A DNA stretch of 64,000 nucleotides, from assembly GCF_003435815.1 (NCBI RefSeq), contig NZ_QTUV01000003.1, forward strand, positions 249,672-313,671, written 5' to 3'. Position 1 is the stretch's first letter; each line of letters opens with the position of its first letter. The notes beneath the pieces are model-generated. The model was not told the origin of the DNA, did no database searches, and saw only the letters and a list, made by a program, of their open reading frames with translations. A program made the position numbers and the translations under genes. Positions 39,512-49,790 of the stretch are shown here, in pieces. This DNA is from Dorea sp. AM10-31. GTDB lineage: Bacteria; Bacillota; Clostridia; Lachnospirales; Lachnospiraceae.

Positions 39512-41245
39512 ATGAACAAAACATTGTTGAAATCTGTCAGAGAATACAAAAAGCAGTCTGTCATGGCACCTCTTCTTGTAGTTCTGGAAGTTTTTATGGA
39601 AGTTTTGATCCCGCTTGAGATGGCAAAGATCATTGATGTGGGAATCGCACAGGGAGATATGAATTACATCATACAGAGAGGAGTTATCCTGGTGGTCATG
39701 GCAATGCTGGCATTGTTTTTTGGTGTGCAGGCAGGAAATATGGCAGCTGTTGCCGGAGCCGGATATGCGAAGAATCTGCGTCATGATATTTTCTATAAGA
39801 TACAGGAATTTTCGTTCCATAATATCGATCATTTCTCCACATCCGGACTGGTTACACGTATGACAACAGATATTACGAACGTGCAGATGGCGTATATGAT
39901 GAGCATTCGTCTGTTAGCAAGAGCGCCGATCATGGTGATCTTATCGTGGGTGATGACACTTCTTCTGAATAAGAAAGCAGCGTTACTGTTTCTGATCGTA
40001 GTGCCGGTGCTTGGCGGAACACTGATATTTATTGCAAAAAAAGCACATCCGCATTTTATCAAAGTATTTGATGAGTACGATGTGTTAAATAATTCCGTGC
40101 AGGAAAATGTAAATGCATCCCGTGTGGTAAAGGCATTTGTAAGAGAAGACTATGAAGTGAAGAAATTTCACGGCATTTCCCAGTATGTGTATAATCTGTT
40201 CACAAAGGCAGAGAAGATTGTTGCGTGGAACTCACCGGTAATGCAGTTCGTCATGTATACAGTTGTTATCCTGCTTGTTCTGATCGGTGGAAAGAGTATT
40301 ATCGGTGGTCAGATGGAGACAGGAGAACTGACCAGTATTATTGTATACGCATTGCAGATCATTGGTGCACTGATGATGGTTACATTTGTATTTGTTATGA
40401 TCATGATTGCGCAGGCATCCACAGACCGTATTACAGAGGTGCTGGAAGAAGTACCGGAGATGCAGGATAAGGAAAATGCAGTAAAGACGGTAGACAATGG
40501 CGAGATTGTTTTCAATCATGTGAATTTCAGCTATGCCGGAGAAGGCGGAAATCTGTCGCTGAAAGATATAAATCTTCATATTAAATCCGGTCAGACGATC
40601 GGTATCATCGGAGGAACCGGAAGTGCGAAGTCTACACTTGTTCAGCTCATTCCAAGACTTTATGATGTCACAGGCGGACAGGTAAAAGTCGGTGGCGTGG
40701 ATGTCAGAGATTATGATCTGAAAGTGTTGCGTGACCAGGTGTCCATGGTACTTCAGAAAAATGTATTATTTACCGGGACGATATACGACAACATCCGCTG
40801 GGGTGATAAAGATGCAAGCGAAGAGGAAGTAAAAAGAGTATGCCGTCTTGCACAGGCAGACGGATTTGTACAGGAATTTCCGGACGGATATAATACGCAG
40901 ATCGTGCAGGGCGGTAACAATGTATCCGGTGGACAGAAACAGCGTCTCTGTATTGCAAGAGCATTGCTGAAGAAGCCGAAAATCCTTATTCTGGACGATT
41001 CAACGAGCGCAGTAGATACAAAGACGGATGCGCTGATCCGTAAAGCATTCCGGGAAGAGATTCCGGATACGACGAAAATCATTATCGCACAGCGTATTTC
41101 TTCTATAGAAGATGCAGATCAGATCATCGTGCTGGATGACGGTAAGGTGATGGGTGTCGGAACATCGGAAGAGTTGCTGAAGACAAATGATATTTATCGG
41201 GAAGTTTATGAGTCACAGGTGAAAGGAGGCGGCGAAGATGAATAA
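39512..41245 (+). CDS. ABC exporter half-transporter, 577 aa
   Basis: ATG 39512 follows AAAGGAGGAGATAACG. Residues 15-300 hold six membrane helices of a type IV ABC exporter. The nucleotide-binding domain (340-570) has Walker A GGTGSAKST, Q-loop VSMVLQKNVLFTG, signature VSGGQKQR, Walker B KILILDDSTSAVD and a switch position that is Gln (IIAQR) instead of His. The altered Walker B Asp and switch residue mark this as the partner with the degenerate site of a heterodimeric exporter. The next gene overlaps by eight bases and encodes the other half. Confidence 0.93.
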   Translation: MNKTLLKSVREYKKQSVMAPLLVVLEVFMEVLIPLEMAKIIDVGIAQGDMNYIIQRGVILVVMAMLALFFGVQAGNMAAVAGAGYAKNLRHDIFYKIQEFSFHNIDHFSTSGLVTRMTTDITNVQMAYMMSIRLLARAPIMVILSWVMTLLLNKKAALLFLIVVPVLGGTLIFIAKKAHPHFIKVFDEYDVLNNSVQENVNASRVVKAFVREDYEVKKFHGISQYVYNLFTKAEKIVAWNSPVMQFVMYTVVILLVLIGGKSIIGGQMETGELTSIIVYALQIIGALMMVTFVFVMIMIAQASTDRITEVLEEVPEMQDKENAVKTVDNGEIVFNHVNFSYAGEGGNLSLKDINLHIKSGQTIGIIGGTGSAKSTLVQLIPRLYDVTGGQVKVGGVDVRDYDLKVLRDQVSMVLQKNVLFTGTIYDNIRWGDKDASEEEVKRVCRLAQADGFVQEFPDGYNTQIVQGGNNVSGGQKQRLCIARALLKKPKILILDDSTSAVDTKTDALIRKAFREEIPDTTKIIIAQRISSIEDADQIIVLDDGKVMGVGTSEELLKTNDIYREVYESQVKGGGEDE

Positions 41246-43121
41246 GAAAAAGAGAATTTCTAAAAATGATATCAAGACAGCAAAGCGGCTTCTGAAATAT
41301 GTGACAGAAACTTATAAATTCCGATTTGTGCTTGTATTTATCTGTATTCTGATCAGTTCGGTAGCAAGTATTTCCGTTTCACTGTCGTTGAAATTTATGC
41401 TGGATGATTATATTATTCCGTTGATCGGGCAGCAGAATCCGAATTACACAGAACTGTATCAGGCACTTGGTGTGCTGGCATGCATTTTCATCGCCGGAGT
41501 GCTGGCGACATTCACATACACAAGATTGATGGTTTATATCGGTCAGGGCGTGTTAAAACGTGTCCGTGACGATATGTTTGAACATATGCAGACACTGCCG
41601 ATCCGCTATTTTGACGAGCGTACCAATGGTTCCATCATGAGTCTTTACACAAATGATACAGATGCGTTAAGGCAGATGATCAGCCAGGCAATCCCGCAGG
41701 CGTTGATGTCTCTGTTTACGATCATCGTAACTTTCATTTCCATGCTTGTGTTAAGTCCGATCCTGACAGTTCTTGCATTTGTTGTGATTGGAATTATGAT
41801 GAAGGTGACAGGAAAAATCGGTGGAAACAGTGGAAAATATTTTGTGAAACAGCAGAATTCACTTGCGGATGTAACAGGATTTGTAGAAGAACGGATGAAC
41901 GGACAGCGCGTTGTCAAAGTGTTCAACCATGAACGAATTTCTGAACAGGAATTTGATGAGCTGAATGAAGCGTTGTTCAAGAGTGCTTCCCAGGCAAATA
42001 AATTTGCAAATATGATGGGACCGGTTATCGGAAATATCGGTAACTTACAGTTTGTACTGACGGCAGTTCTTGGCGGTTTCCTCTCTGTAGCAGGGGTCGG
42101 AGGAATTACGCTTGGCGTTATGGCATCATATCTCCAGTTTACGAAGAGCTTTACACAGCCGTTCATGCAGGTGGCGCAGCAGTTTAACTCGATTGTTATG
42201 GCGCTTGCCGGTGCAGAACGTATCTTTGCATTGATTGATGAAGAACCGGAGAAGGACGAGGGTTATGTCACACTGGTCAATGCGAAGAAAGATGCAGATG
42301 GAAATATTACTGAGTGCAAAGAGAGAACCGGTATGTGGGCATGGAAACATCCGCACAGCGCAGATGGAAGTGTGACATATACAGAGCTGACCGGAGATGT
42401 CCGCTTTGAAGATGTAACGTTTGGATACAAAGATGATAAAGTAATTCTGCATGACATCAGTCTATTTGCAAAACCGGGACAGAAATTGGCATTTGTCGGA
42501 TCGACCGGAGCAGGTAAGACAACAATCACAAACCTGATCAACCGTTTCTACGATATTCAGGAAGGCAAAATCCGCTATGACGGAATCAATATTGACAAGA
42601 TCAAAAAGGATGATCTGAGACGGTCTCTTGGAATTGTACTGCAAGATACGCATTTATTTACCGGAACAATCATGGACAATATTCGTTATGGTAATCTGAA
42701 TGCGACTGACGAGCAGGTATACGAGGCGGCGAAACTGGCGCATGCAGATCAGTTTATTAAAATGCTGCCGCACGGCTACCAGACATTGTTAAGCGGAGAC
42801 GGTGAGGAACTCTCACAGGGACAGAGACAGCTTCTGTCGATTGCAAGAGCTGCCGTTGCCAATCCGCCGGTACTGATCCTGGATGAAGCGACTTCTAGCA
42901 TTGATACACGTACAGAGAGTATCGTACAGAAGGGAATGGATAACCTGATGAAAGGACGTACCGTATTTGTGATCGCACATCGGCTCTCTACGATCCGTAA
43001 CAGTAACGCGATCATTGTTCTGGAGCACGGTAAGATCATCGAGAGAGGTGATCACGAAGATCTCATTAAGAACAAGGGCACGTACTACCAGCTCTATACC
43101 GGAAAATTGGAATTATCATAA
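41238..43121 (+). CDS. ABC exporter half-transporter, partner subunit, 627 aa
   Basis: The gene overlaps the end of the preceding one. Six membrane helices (residues 25-320) are followed by an inserted stretch of about 45 residues (KKDADGNITECKERTGMWAW region) before the ATPase, a feature of this subgroup. The ATPase has Walker A GSTGAGKTT, signature LSQGQRQ, Walker B VLILDEATSSID with the catalytic Glu, and His switch (VIAHRLST). It therefore carries the active half-sites in a heterodimer with the 577-residue protein and probably exports drugs or peptides. Confidence 0.93.
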   Translation: MNKKKRISKNDIKTAKRLLKYVTETYKFRFVLVFICILISSVASISVSLSLKFMLDDYIIPLIGQQNPNYTELYQALGVLACIFIAGVLATFTYTRLMVYIGQGVLKRVRDDMFEHMQTLPIRYFDERTNGSIMSLYTNDTDALRQMISQAIPQALMSLFTIIVTFISMLVLSPILTVLAFVVIGIMMKVTGKIGGNSGKYFVKQQNSLADVTGFVEERMNGQRVVKVFNHERISEQEFDELNEALFKSASQANKFANMMGPVIGNIGNLQFVLTAVLGGFLSVAGVGGITLGVMASYLQFTKSFTQPFMQVAQQFNSIVMALAGAERIFALIDEEPEKDEGYVTLVNAKKDADGNITECKERTGMWAWKHPHSADGSVTYTELTGDVRFEDVTFGYKDDKVILHDISLFAKPGQKLAFVGSTGAGKTTITNLINRFYDIQEGKIRYDGINIDKIKKDDLRRSLGIVLQDTHLFTGTIMDNIRYGNLNATDEQVYEAAKLAHADQFIKMLPHGYQTLLSGDGEELSQGQRQLLSIARAAVANPPVLILDEATSSIDTRTESIVQKGMDNLMKGRTVFVIAHRLSTIRNSNAIIVLEHGKIIERGDHEDLIKNKGTYYQLYTGKLELS

Positions 43122-43132
43122 ATAAAAGCAAA

Positions 43133-43170
43133 CCTCCTGCCAGAATCATGAACTCTGGCAGGAGGTTTTT
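43133..43170 (+). terminator. Terminator of the ABC operon
   Basis: CCTCCTGCCAGA (43133-43144) and TCTGGCAGGAGG (43154-43165) form a perfect 12-bp stem with a run of five T. Confidence 0.85.
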
Positions 43171-43197
43171 GCTTAGGCGAATTCCGAAGAAGCAATA

Positions 43198-44772
43198 CTA
43201 TCCGAGGATGCGTTTCAGATCTGCCTCTGGTGTGGAAATTGGTGTCAGCTGATACGTTTCTTTTAATACTTCCAAAACATTTGGTGAGACAAATGCAGGG
43301 AGTGTAGGCCCGAGAAGGATATTCCGGATACCAAGATATAACAGTGTGAGCAGGATGCAGACCGCTTTCTGCTCATACCATGACAATACAAGAGTCAGGG
43401 GCAGTTCATTGACGCTGCAGTGAAAGGCATCGGCGAGAGCCAGCGCTACTTGAATCGCACTGTAAGCATCATTGCACTGTCCCATATCCATAATACGGGG
43501 AAGTCCGTCTATTTCGCCCAGATGCAGATCATTGATCCGGTACTTGCCGCAGGCAAGCGTGAGAATCAATGTATCGGAAGGCGTCTTTTTGGCAAATTCG
43601 GTGTAGTAGTTCCGCCCCGGAGCTGCACCGTCGCAGCCACCGATCAGGAAAAAATGACGGATTTTCCCGTTTTTTACAAGATTAATGATCCTGCCGGCTT
43701 CTTTTAAGACAGTGCCGTGCGCAAATCCGGTCATAACAGTATTGCCGCCATTGACGCCGTACATCGGATGGTCTTTACCGTAACCGCCACATTCCAGTGC
43801 TTTTTCAATAACCGGTGTAAAATCTTTCTCTTCTCCGATGTGGATAAGTTCTGGGTAAGAGACGATGGAGGTGGTAAATACACGGTCGCAATAGCTCTGT
43901 CTTACCGGCATGAGGCAGTTTGTTGTGAACAGGATTGGTGCCGGAATGTTGTGAAATTCAAATTGCTGGTTCTGCCATGCAGTTCCGAAATTTCCTTTCA
44001 GATGTGGATATTTCTTAAGCTCCGGGTAGCCGTGGGCAGGCAGCATTTCACTGTGTGTATAAATGTTGATGCCCGTATCGTTTGTCTGTTCCAGAAGCAA
44101 TTTCAAATCGTGAAGATCGTGTCCACTTACAACAATAAAAGGTCCTTTTTCAATCGTAAGTGGAACTTCAGTCGGAACGGGAGTTCCATAGCTTTCCGTA
44201 TTGGCTTTGTCCAGAAGCTCCATGCATCGGTAATTGACCTCTCCGGTTTTCAGGACGTAGGAGAGAAGTCTTTCGAAGTTTTCTTTACTAGTATCTGACG
44301 GTTCACCGAGAACAGCAAGCGCTTCGTAGAAATAATTCAGAACATCCCGGTCAGTGTAGCCAAGCGCCAGTGCATGATAAGCATAGGCAGCCATGCCGCG
44401 CAGTCCGAAGAGGATCAGAGATTTCAAAGAGCGGATATCCTCATGATTTTCCCAGATATTTCGGATGTCATATTCTTCTGCGGAAGCATCGATCGCGTTT
44501 CTTTCCGCTTGTATTTCCTGTGTCAGTTTGCGCACATTGTCTTCATAGAAATTCACATTTGTGATCGTTGTAAAAAGTCCTTTAAGCACGAGTCGGTCAG
44601 ATTGTTCAGAAGGTGTCTTTTTATTTACTGCGCGGGCAAGACCAATCAGAGCGTTTGTGAGTGCATCCTGCGCATTTGCAGTGCCACATTTTTTGCCACA
44701 GACGCCGGCATTTCCTTCACAGCCGGTATTGTGAGCGGTCTGCTGGCATTGAAAACAAAACATTTTATTCAT
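43198..44772 (-). CDS. hcp: Hybrid cluster protein (hydroxylamine reductase), 524 aa
   Basis: The N-terminus MNKMFCFQCQQTAHNTGC and then C25 give the Cys spacing for the [4Fe-4S] cluster (Cys6, 9, 18, 25). Ligands of the hybrid Fe-S-O cluster are visible in VVSGHDLHDL, NIYTHSEMLPAHGYPE, LFTTNCLMPV, IGGCDGA and LACGKYR. The enzyme acts in the cytoplasm of anaerobes on NO, hydroxylamine or as a protein-modifying redox enzyme. Length is typical. It stands alone leftward, between terminators. Confidence 0.95.
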   Translation of the reverse strand: MNKMFCFQCQQTAHNTGCEGNAGVCGKKCGTANAQDALTNALIGLARAVNKKTPSEQSDRLVLKGLFTTITNVNFYEDNVRKLTQEIQAERNAIDASAEEYDIRNIWENHEDIRSLKSLILFGLRGMAAYAYHALALGYTDRDVLNYFYEALAVLGEPSDTSKENFERLLSYVLKTGEVNYRCMELLDKANTESYGTPVPTEVPLTIEKGPFIVVSGHDLHDLKLLLEQTNDTGINIYTHSEMLPAHGYPELKKYPHLKGNFGTAWQNQQFEFHNIPAPILFTTNCLMPVRQSYCDRVFTTSIVSYPELIHIGEEKDFTPVIEKALECGGYGKDHPMYGVNGGNTVMTGFAHGTVLKEAGRIINLVKNGKIRHFFLIGGCDGAAPGRNYYTEFAKKTPSDTLILTLACGKYRINDLHLGEIDGLPRIMDMGQCNDAYSAIQVALALADAFHCSVNELPLTLVLSWYEQKAVCILLTLLYLGIRNILLGPTLPAFVSPNVLEVLKETYQLTPISTPEADLKRILG

Positions 44773-44834
44773 AGGGTGTCATCCTTTCTTTGTAGTATAA
44801 TATAGGATTTGTAAAATTGGGGAAAATATACAGG

Positions 44835-44871
44835 AATAAAAAATCTCCTGCCAGAATTTCTCCGGCAGGAG
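44835..44871 (-). terminator. Terminator of glgC-glgD on the minus strand
   Basis: CTCCTGCC (44845-44852) pairs with GGCAGGAG (44864-44871). On the minus strand the stem is followed by a run of T (plus-strand AAAAAAT), so it ends the leftward glg transcript. Its arm sequence resembles the terminator at 43133. Confidence 0.75.
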
Positions 44872-44932
44872 GTGAATGTCTCAGTTTTAGAAAAGTACAT
44901 CGTAGTTTCAGTTTTTTGACACTGGTATTATG

Positions 44933-46048
44933 TTATAAAGTATCACCGCGTTTGATATATCCTGGATGACCCGGATCCGCAATAATCTCTGGTGTATGGA
45001 TCAGTTTGGCATTGCGGTCGATGACCATATTCTCAACATGAACACCTTTGCCGATCTTGACGCCGGAAAGAACAACACAATTCTTCACGACAGCGCCCTC
45101 TTCAATCTGGCAACCACGTCCCATAACAGAATGTTCAACCGTTCCCTCAATTGAGCTTCCGTTGGAAATAACAGAATTTTTTACATCTGCACTTTCAAAA
45201 TAATGTGTCGGTGCGGAATCGTTTGTACGTGTATAAATTGGCCAGTCTTTACTAAAGAGGCTTCTTGCTGTCTTAAAATCAATCAGAGAGATATTTGCAT
45301 TATAATAACTTCCAAAATCAGAGATTGCAGCAAAATAACCTCTGTGGGAAACACCACGGATATCAAGTTCGCCACATTCCATGTTAATGATATCTGCAAG
45401 TGTATATGAGGAAGAAGTTTTCTTCGCTTTGTGAATCAGTTCAATGAAAAGCTCTTTCTTCATTATATAAGTATCCATGGAGATATTTCGTGTCTTTGCT
45501 GTTCCACGGTTCGGCTCCATGTCCAGTACGCCTTTCTGCTTGTTCAGGTTCAGAACATTACAGTTGATGAAAGCGCTTTTGGCATTGTCAACTGTGTGAT
45601 ATAACATTGTAATATCAGCACCGGATTCAATGTGTGTCTCAATCAGATCAGTATAATCCTGACAGTAGATCATATAGCTTGGAGTGATTACAACATATGG
45701 GAAATCTTCTGATTCAATACATTCCATATTATCGTAAAATGCTGCAATATCATTATTATAAAGATCCTGTTCGTTGCCAGTCATAGAAAATAAAGTATGT
45801 AAACGTCCACGCTTAGAGTTAATGTTGTAATGTCTTCCTGTTCCAAGATGGTCGTTCAGAGAACGTGGCTTTCTTCTTACGTAAACCTGAATGTGGTCAA
45901 TGCCGCTATTACTCATATTTGAAATAGGAAAGTCTACAACACGGTATCTTCCCAGAAAGGAAACTGCTGCGACCGGACGATAACTCTGCAATCCTTCAAC
46001 GCGGACATGGTTTCCCGCAAAATTTACAATTCCAAATGCTTTTGCCAT
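44933..46048 (-). CDS. glgD: Glucose-1-phosphate adenylyltransferase subunit GlgD, 371 aa
   Basis: ATG 46048 is nine bases after AGGGGG; an in-frame TTG lies too near to it. The protein has the ADP-glucose pyrophosphorylase fold with a left-handed beta helix at the end (SVIS-like hexapeptide repeats: IEEGAVVKNCVVLSGVKIGK). The N-terminal GGxGxRL nucleotide loop of GlgC is absent (FAGNHVRVEGLQSY), which is the hallmark of the regulatory, non-catalytic GlgD of Firmicutes. It overlaps or abuts glgC and works with it as a heterotetramer in glycogen synthesis. Confidence 0.93.
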   Translation of the reverse strand: MAKAFGIVNFAGNHVRVEGLQSYRPVAAVSFLGRYRVVDFPISNMSNSGIDHIQVYVRRKPRSLNDHLGTGRHYNINSKRGRLHTLFSMTGNEQDLYNNDIAAFYDNMECIESEDFPYVVITPSYMIYCQDYTDLIETHIESGADITMLYHTVDNAKSAFINCNVLNLNKQKGVLDMEPNRGTAKTRNISMDTYIMKKELFIELIHKAKKTSSSYTLADIINMECGELDIRGVSHRGYFAAISDFGSYYNANISLIDFKTARSLFSKDWPIYTRTNDSAPTHYFESADVKNSVISNGSSIEGTVEHSVMGRGCQIEEGAVVKNCVVLSGVKIGKGVHVENMVIDRNAKLIHTPEIIADPGHPGYIKRGDTL

Positions 46049-46049
46049 A

Positions 46050-47189
46050 TTATTCAACCCCCTTTACGCGCTTGGACACAAGTTCAATATGTTCGCTGTC
46101 TGCGCTTCCTACAACGGCGTCTTTGCCAATCTTAACACCGTCTGCGACAAGTGCGCGGGTGATAACAGCGCCTTCTTCAACCTCTACGCCCGGCATCAGT
46201 ACGCTGTCGATGACCTTTGCACCAGGGTTGACTCTTGCACCGGTGAAAAGGACAGAATTTTTCACTTCGCCGTCTACCATACAGCCCTGTGTAATAAATG
46301 CGCGGGTGATGTCGGCATCCGGTCCGATATACTGAGGAAGAGCTGTAACATCCTCGGTATAGATTTTCCATGTCGGATCGCCCAGATCCAGTTCGTTGTT
46401 GGCATCCAGAAGATCCATATTAGCTTCCCAGAGAGAATCGATCGTTCCGACATCTTTCCAGTACCCTTTGAACTTGTATGCATAAAGATATTTGCCATCA
46501 TTTAATAATGTAGGGATAATATCTTTACCAAAATCATGGCTGGAATCCGTATCCTTCATATCAGCAATCAGCATCTTACGGAGAAGTTTCCAATTAAATA
46601 TGTAAATTCCCATAGAAGCCAGATTACTCTTCGGTTTTTCCGGTTTCTCCTCGAATTCTATAATCTGTCCTTCTTCGTTTGTGTTCATGATACCGAAACG
46701 GCTAGCTTCTTTCATCGGGACCTGGATAACTGCAATTGTCGCATCGGCATTGTGTGCCTTGTGCTCCTCCAGCATCTTCGCATAATTCATCTTATAAATG
46801 TGATCGCCGGAAAGAACAAGTACATATTCCGGATCGTATGTGTCGATGAAATCAATGTTCTGTGAAATCGCATCGGCAGTACCGCGGTAAACATCCAGAT
46901 TGGTGTCTGCTTTCTCGCGAGGAGGCAGTACATAGACACCGCTTTCTTTTGCGTCAAGTCCCCAGCGGCGACCTGCAGCTACATAACTGTTTAGAAGAAT
47001 GGATTCATACTGTGTTAAGACACCTACAACATCTATTCCACTGTTGGCACAGTTGCTGAGCGGGAAATCAACAATGCGATATTTGCCACCGTAAGATACG
47101 GCTGGTTTTGCCACTTTGTTAGTCAGCTCATGCAGTCGGGATCCTCTGCCACCAGCTAAAATCATTGCTAACATATTATTATGTTTCAT
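46050..47189 (-). CDS. glgC: Glucose-1-phosphate adenylyltransferase GlgC, 379 aa
   Basis: The nucleotide-binding motif [15 protein letters not shown] is intact near residues 9-23, followed by [19 protein letters not shown], the substrate loop YRGTADAI and [16 protein letters not shown]. The C-terminal beta helix contains [18 protein letters not shown]. It makes ADP-glucose from ATP and glucose-1-phosphate, the committed step of glycogen synthesis. It is the first gene of a two-gene leftward operon; no glycogen synthase or branching enzyme gene is adjacent here. Confidence 0.95.
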   Translation of the reverse strand: MKHNNMLAMILAGGRGSRLHELTNKVAKPAVSYGGKYRIVDFPLSNCANSGIDVVGVLTQYESILLNSYVAAGRRWGLDAKESGVYVLPPREKADTNLDVYRGTADAISQNIDFIDTYDPEYVLVLSGDHIYKMNYAKMLEEHKAHNADATIAVIQVPMKEASRFGIMNTNEEGQIIEFEEKPEKPKSNLASMGIYIFNWKLLRKMLIADMKDTDSSHDFGKDIIPTLLNDGKYLYAYKFKGYWKDVGTIDSLWEANMDLLDANNELDLGDPTWKIYTEDVTALPQYIGPDADITRAFITQGCMVDGEVKNSVLFTGARVNPGAKVIDSVLMPGVEVEEGAVITRALVADGVKIGKDAVVGSADSEHIELVSKRVKGVE

Positions 47190-47438
47190 AGTGAGCCCTC
47201 TCTTTCTTACTCGATAAAATAATTATACAATTTTTTGCTATCAGACGCAATTGTATTGCAATGTTTTTACTAAAATTTTTGTGAAAAAAGAGACAATATA
47301 GCGAAAATTGTTTATAGATAAAAACAATAAATGTTAATCATTGATTACTATTGTCTAATAGTTATAAATGTGCTAGATTTATACGGTAAAATCGGATTAT
47401 AAAATAGAGAGATTTATTTGAGAAAGGGAGGAAATGCA

Positions 47439-48674
47439 ATGGATTATCAGAGATTGCTACAGGGAATCCTTGATATCGGAGAAGCTATGCTGATGAGTGG
47501 GGCTGAGAACTTCCGAATAGATGACAGTTTATATAGAATATGTAAGAGTTATGGTTTTGTAAAATATGATGTATTTGTTATACCAAGCAACATTCAGATC
47601 ACGGTGGAGACGCCGGATGGAGAGATCCTTACACAGATCCGTCATATCGAATCGACAGATACGAATTTTGACAGACTGGATTATCTCAATAATCTGTGCA
47701 GATATGTTTGCCAAAATAAACCGGACGACAAGGAACTTCGGGAAAAATATCTGGAAGTTATGAGAAGACCACAGCAGAAACCATATACGAAGTATTTTGC
47801 TGCCGTGATGGGCGGAACCGGATTTGCCGTGTTCTTTGGATGCAATTTTGCGGATGCAATCGTTGCAGTGATCGTATCGCTGATGATCGTTATTGTAGGC
47901 GGATGGTTAAGCAGAAGAGAAGAGAATCTGATGATTTACAACCTGATCCTGTCTTTTTTATCAGAAGTGATCATTATAGAGTCTGTCCGGATGGGGCTTG
48001 GAAGTCATCCGGAGAGGATTATGATCGGCATCGTTATGCTGCTGATCAGTGGACTTGGCACAACGAACGGTATCCGGGAGCTTTTGCAGAGAGATTTCAT
48101 TTCCGGAACGATCAATATCATGAATTCGATGCTGGGAGCTGCAGGAATTGCATTCGGTACGGCGCTTGCGATGATCATGCTGAAAGGTGTATCAGCGGAA
48201 GGCTTTATTTTAAATCACAGTATACCAATCCAGCTGATATCCTGTACGATTGCCTGTATTGGATTTGCATTCTGGTTTAAGATCCGTGGGAGACAGGTGT
48301 GGTATTCCGGAGTAGGTGCTTTCTTTACCTGGGCGATTTATGCCGGAGTATATGCGATCAGACCGAGTAACTTTATTGCAACCTTACTGGGAGCCGTATT
48401 CGTAGGATTTTTTGCATTTATCATGTCGAGAGTCAACCGCGCGCCGTCAACGATCTTCCTGACTGCGTCTGTGTTCCCGCTGATTCCCGGACCGAATCTC
48501 TACTATATGATGTATGGAATCACCAGCAATGATAAAGCAATGGCAATCAGCGAGACGATGGTATTGTTTGAAACATGTCTGGCAATTGCTTTTGGATTCC
48601 TTATCGTTGATGTGGCATCCAGAACGATCATGCGGGCTATGAAGAGAGAATATCATATAGGAAAACATTCATAA
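47439..48674 (+). CDS. ThrE-type threonine/serine exporter family protein, 411 aa
   Basis: ATG 47439 (MDYQRLLQGILDIGEAM) follows AAAGGGAGGAAATGCA. Residues 1-110 are the soluble ThrE N-terminal part (MLMSGAENFRIDDSLYRICK). Residues 120-265 contain five helices of the first ThrE unit (TKYFAAVMGGTGFAVFFG) and 275-405 five helices of a ThrE_2-type unit (APSTIFLTASVFPLIPGPNL). It is thus a single-chain version of the pair that is often encoded as two genes (YjjP/YjjB). Exports threonine, serine or related dicarboxylate-like substrates; substrate not readable here. Confidence 0.85.
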   Translation: MDYQRLLQGILDIGEAMLMSGAENFRIDDSLYRICKSYGFVKYDVFVIPSNIQITVETPDGEILTQIRHIESTDTNFDRLDYLNNLCRYVCQNKPDDKELREKYLEVMRRPQQKPYTKYFAAVMGGTGFAVFFGCNFADAIVAVIVSLMIVIVGGWLSRREENLMIYNLILSFLSEVIIIESVRMGLGSHPERIMIGIVMLLISGLGTTNGIRELLQRDFISGTINIMNSMLGAAGIAFGTALAMIMLKGVSAEGFILNHSIPIQLISCTIACIGFAFWFKIRGRQVWYSGVGAFFTWAIYAGVYAIRPSNFIATLLGAVFVGFFAFIMSRVNRAPSTIFLTASVFPLIPGPNLYYMMYGITSNDKAMAISETMVLFETCLAIAFGFLIVDVASRTIMRAMKREYHIGKHS

Positions 48675-48688
48675 TAGAAGAAAAAGGC

Positions 48689-48717
48689 TTGCTTTTTCAC
48701 CTGGTGTATGGTACACT
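48689..48717 (+). promoter_or_regulatory. Promoter of rpmG-secE-nusG
   Basis: TTGCTT (48689-48694), 17-bp spacer, TACACT (48712-48717). A small hairpin GGCAGT...ACTGCC lies downstream near 48766-48784. Confidence 0.55.
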
Positions 48718-48826
48718 ATGATGGCGAATGGAAGTAGGTCTTTTTTTTATGCCTAAAAAAGACGAGGCAGTCTCGCAAACTGCCAGCAACACGTTAACTT
48801 AAGAAATATGAAGCGAGGTGGAAGTT

Positions 48827-48976
48827 GTGCGTACAAGAATCACATTGGAATGTACAGAATGCAAGCAGCGTAACTACAACATGACAAAGGATAAGAAATC
48901 TCATCCGGAGCGCATGGAAACAAAGAAATACTGCAGATTCTGTAAGTCACACACATTGCACAAGGAAACAAAATAA
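48827..48976 (+). CDS. rpmG: Ribosomal protein bL33, 49 aa
   Basis: The start is GTG 48827 behind GCGAGGTGG; it is too short and non-ATG to be found by length alone. The sequence [20 protein letters not shown] has the zinc-type Cys pair (CTEC) and the second pair is in [17 protein letters not shown], so this is the C+ (zinc-binding) form of bL33. The place directly before secE-nusG is standard in Firmicutes. Confidence 0.93.
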   Translation: MRTRITLECTECKQRNYNMTKDKKSHPERMETKKYCRFCKSHTLHKETK

Positions 48977-49000
48977 TCGCCAAGAAGGAGTGTGAATGTC

Positions 49001-49198
49001 ATGAGTGAAAAGACTCAGAAAAAAAGCTGGTTTAAAGGTCTTAGCAGTGAATTCAAAAAGATCGTGTGGCCAGATCAGATGACACTTGTGAAACACTCGG
49101 CAGCCGTTGTTATCACTTCGGCAATTCTGGGTGCGATTATTGCACTGATTGATTTCCTGGTACAGCATGGTATCGATATATTAGTCAATCTTGGCTAA
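49001..49198 (+). CDS. secE: Preprotein translocase subunit SecE, 65 aa
   Basis: ATG 49001 follows AAGAAGGAG. A basic amphipathic stretch (WFKGLSSEFKKIVWPDQMT) is followed by a single membrane helix (AAVVITSAILGAIIALIDFL). This is the short one-helix SecE of Firmicutes, which clamps SecY in the translocon. The gene lies between rpmG and nusG. Confidence 0.93.
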   Translation: MSEKTQKKSWFKGLSSEFKKIVWPDQMTLVKHSAAVVITSAILGAIIALIDFLVQHGIDILVNLG

Positions 49199-49226
49199 TT
49201 AAGAAACGAACAGGAAAGGTGAGATT

Positions 49227-49742
49227 ATGTCAGAAGCAAGATGGTATGTAGTTCATACTTATTCAGGGTATGAGAACAAAGTAAAAGCCAACATTGATAA
49301 GACAGTTGAAAACAGACATCTGGAAGATCAGATCCTGGAGGTTCGTGTTCCGATGCAGGATGTAGTGGAACTCAAGAACGGAGTGCAGAAAGCAACTCAG
49401 AAGAAGATGTTTCCGGGATACGTGCTCATTCATATGATCATGAATGACGACACTTGGTATGTTGTGCGTAATACAAGAGGAGTAACGGGATTTGTCGGAC
49501 CTGGATCAAAACCGGTTCCGCTTACAGACGCTGAGATGGCTCCACTTGGAATTGCACAGGACAACATTGTGGTAGATTTTGAAGAAGGAGATACCATTCA
49601 GGTTATTGCCGGAGCATGGGCTGACACTGTTGGTGTTATTCAGACGATTAACCCGCAGAAGCAGAGCCTGACGATCAATGTTGAACTGTTCGGCCGCGAA
49701 ACGCCGGTAGAAATTGGTTTCGCAGAAGTTAAAAAGATGTAA
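49227..49742 (+). CDS. nusG: Transcription elongation/antitermination factor NusG, 171 aa
   Basis: Residues 1-110 are the NGN domain (RWYVVHTYSGYENKVKANID; KMFPGYVLIHMIMNDDTWYV; GVTGFVGPGSKPVPL) and residues 118-171 the KOW domain (FEEGDTIQVIAGAWADTVGV). Start ATG 49227 follows AGGAAAGGTGAG. It binds RNA polymerase and affects elongation and pausing. The context is the conserved secE-nusG-rplK cluster. Confidence 0.95.
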   Translation: MSEARWYVVHTYSGYENKVKANIDKTVENRHLEDQILEVRVPMQDVVELKNGVQKATQKKMFPGYVLIHMIMNDDTWYVVRNTRGVTGFVGPGSKPVPLTDAEMAPLGIAQDNIVVDFEEGDTIQVIAGAWADTVGVIQTINPQKQSLTINVELFGRETPVEIGFAEVKKM

Positions 49743-49790
49743 GAGCACAGAGATTTATTCTGTACCCATTACGAAAGTTAGAAGAAGATG

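Noticed and set aside
48766..48784. tRNA gene before rpmG, as found in many Firmicutes
   Set aside because: Only a short 6-bp hairpin is present; no cloverleaf can be drawn.
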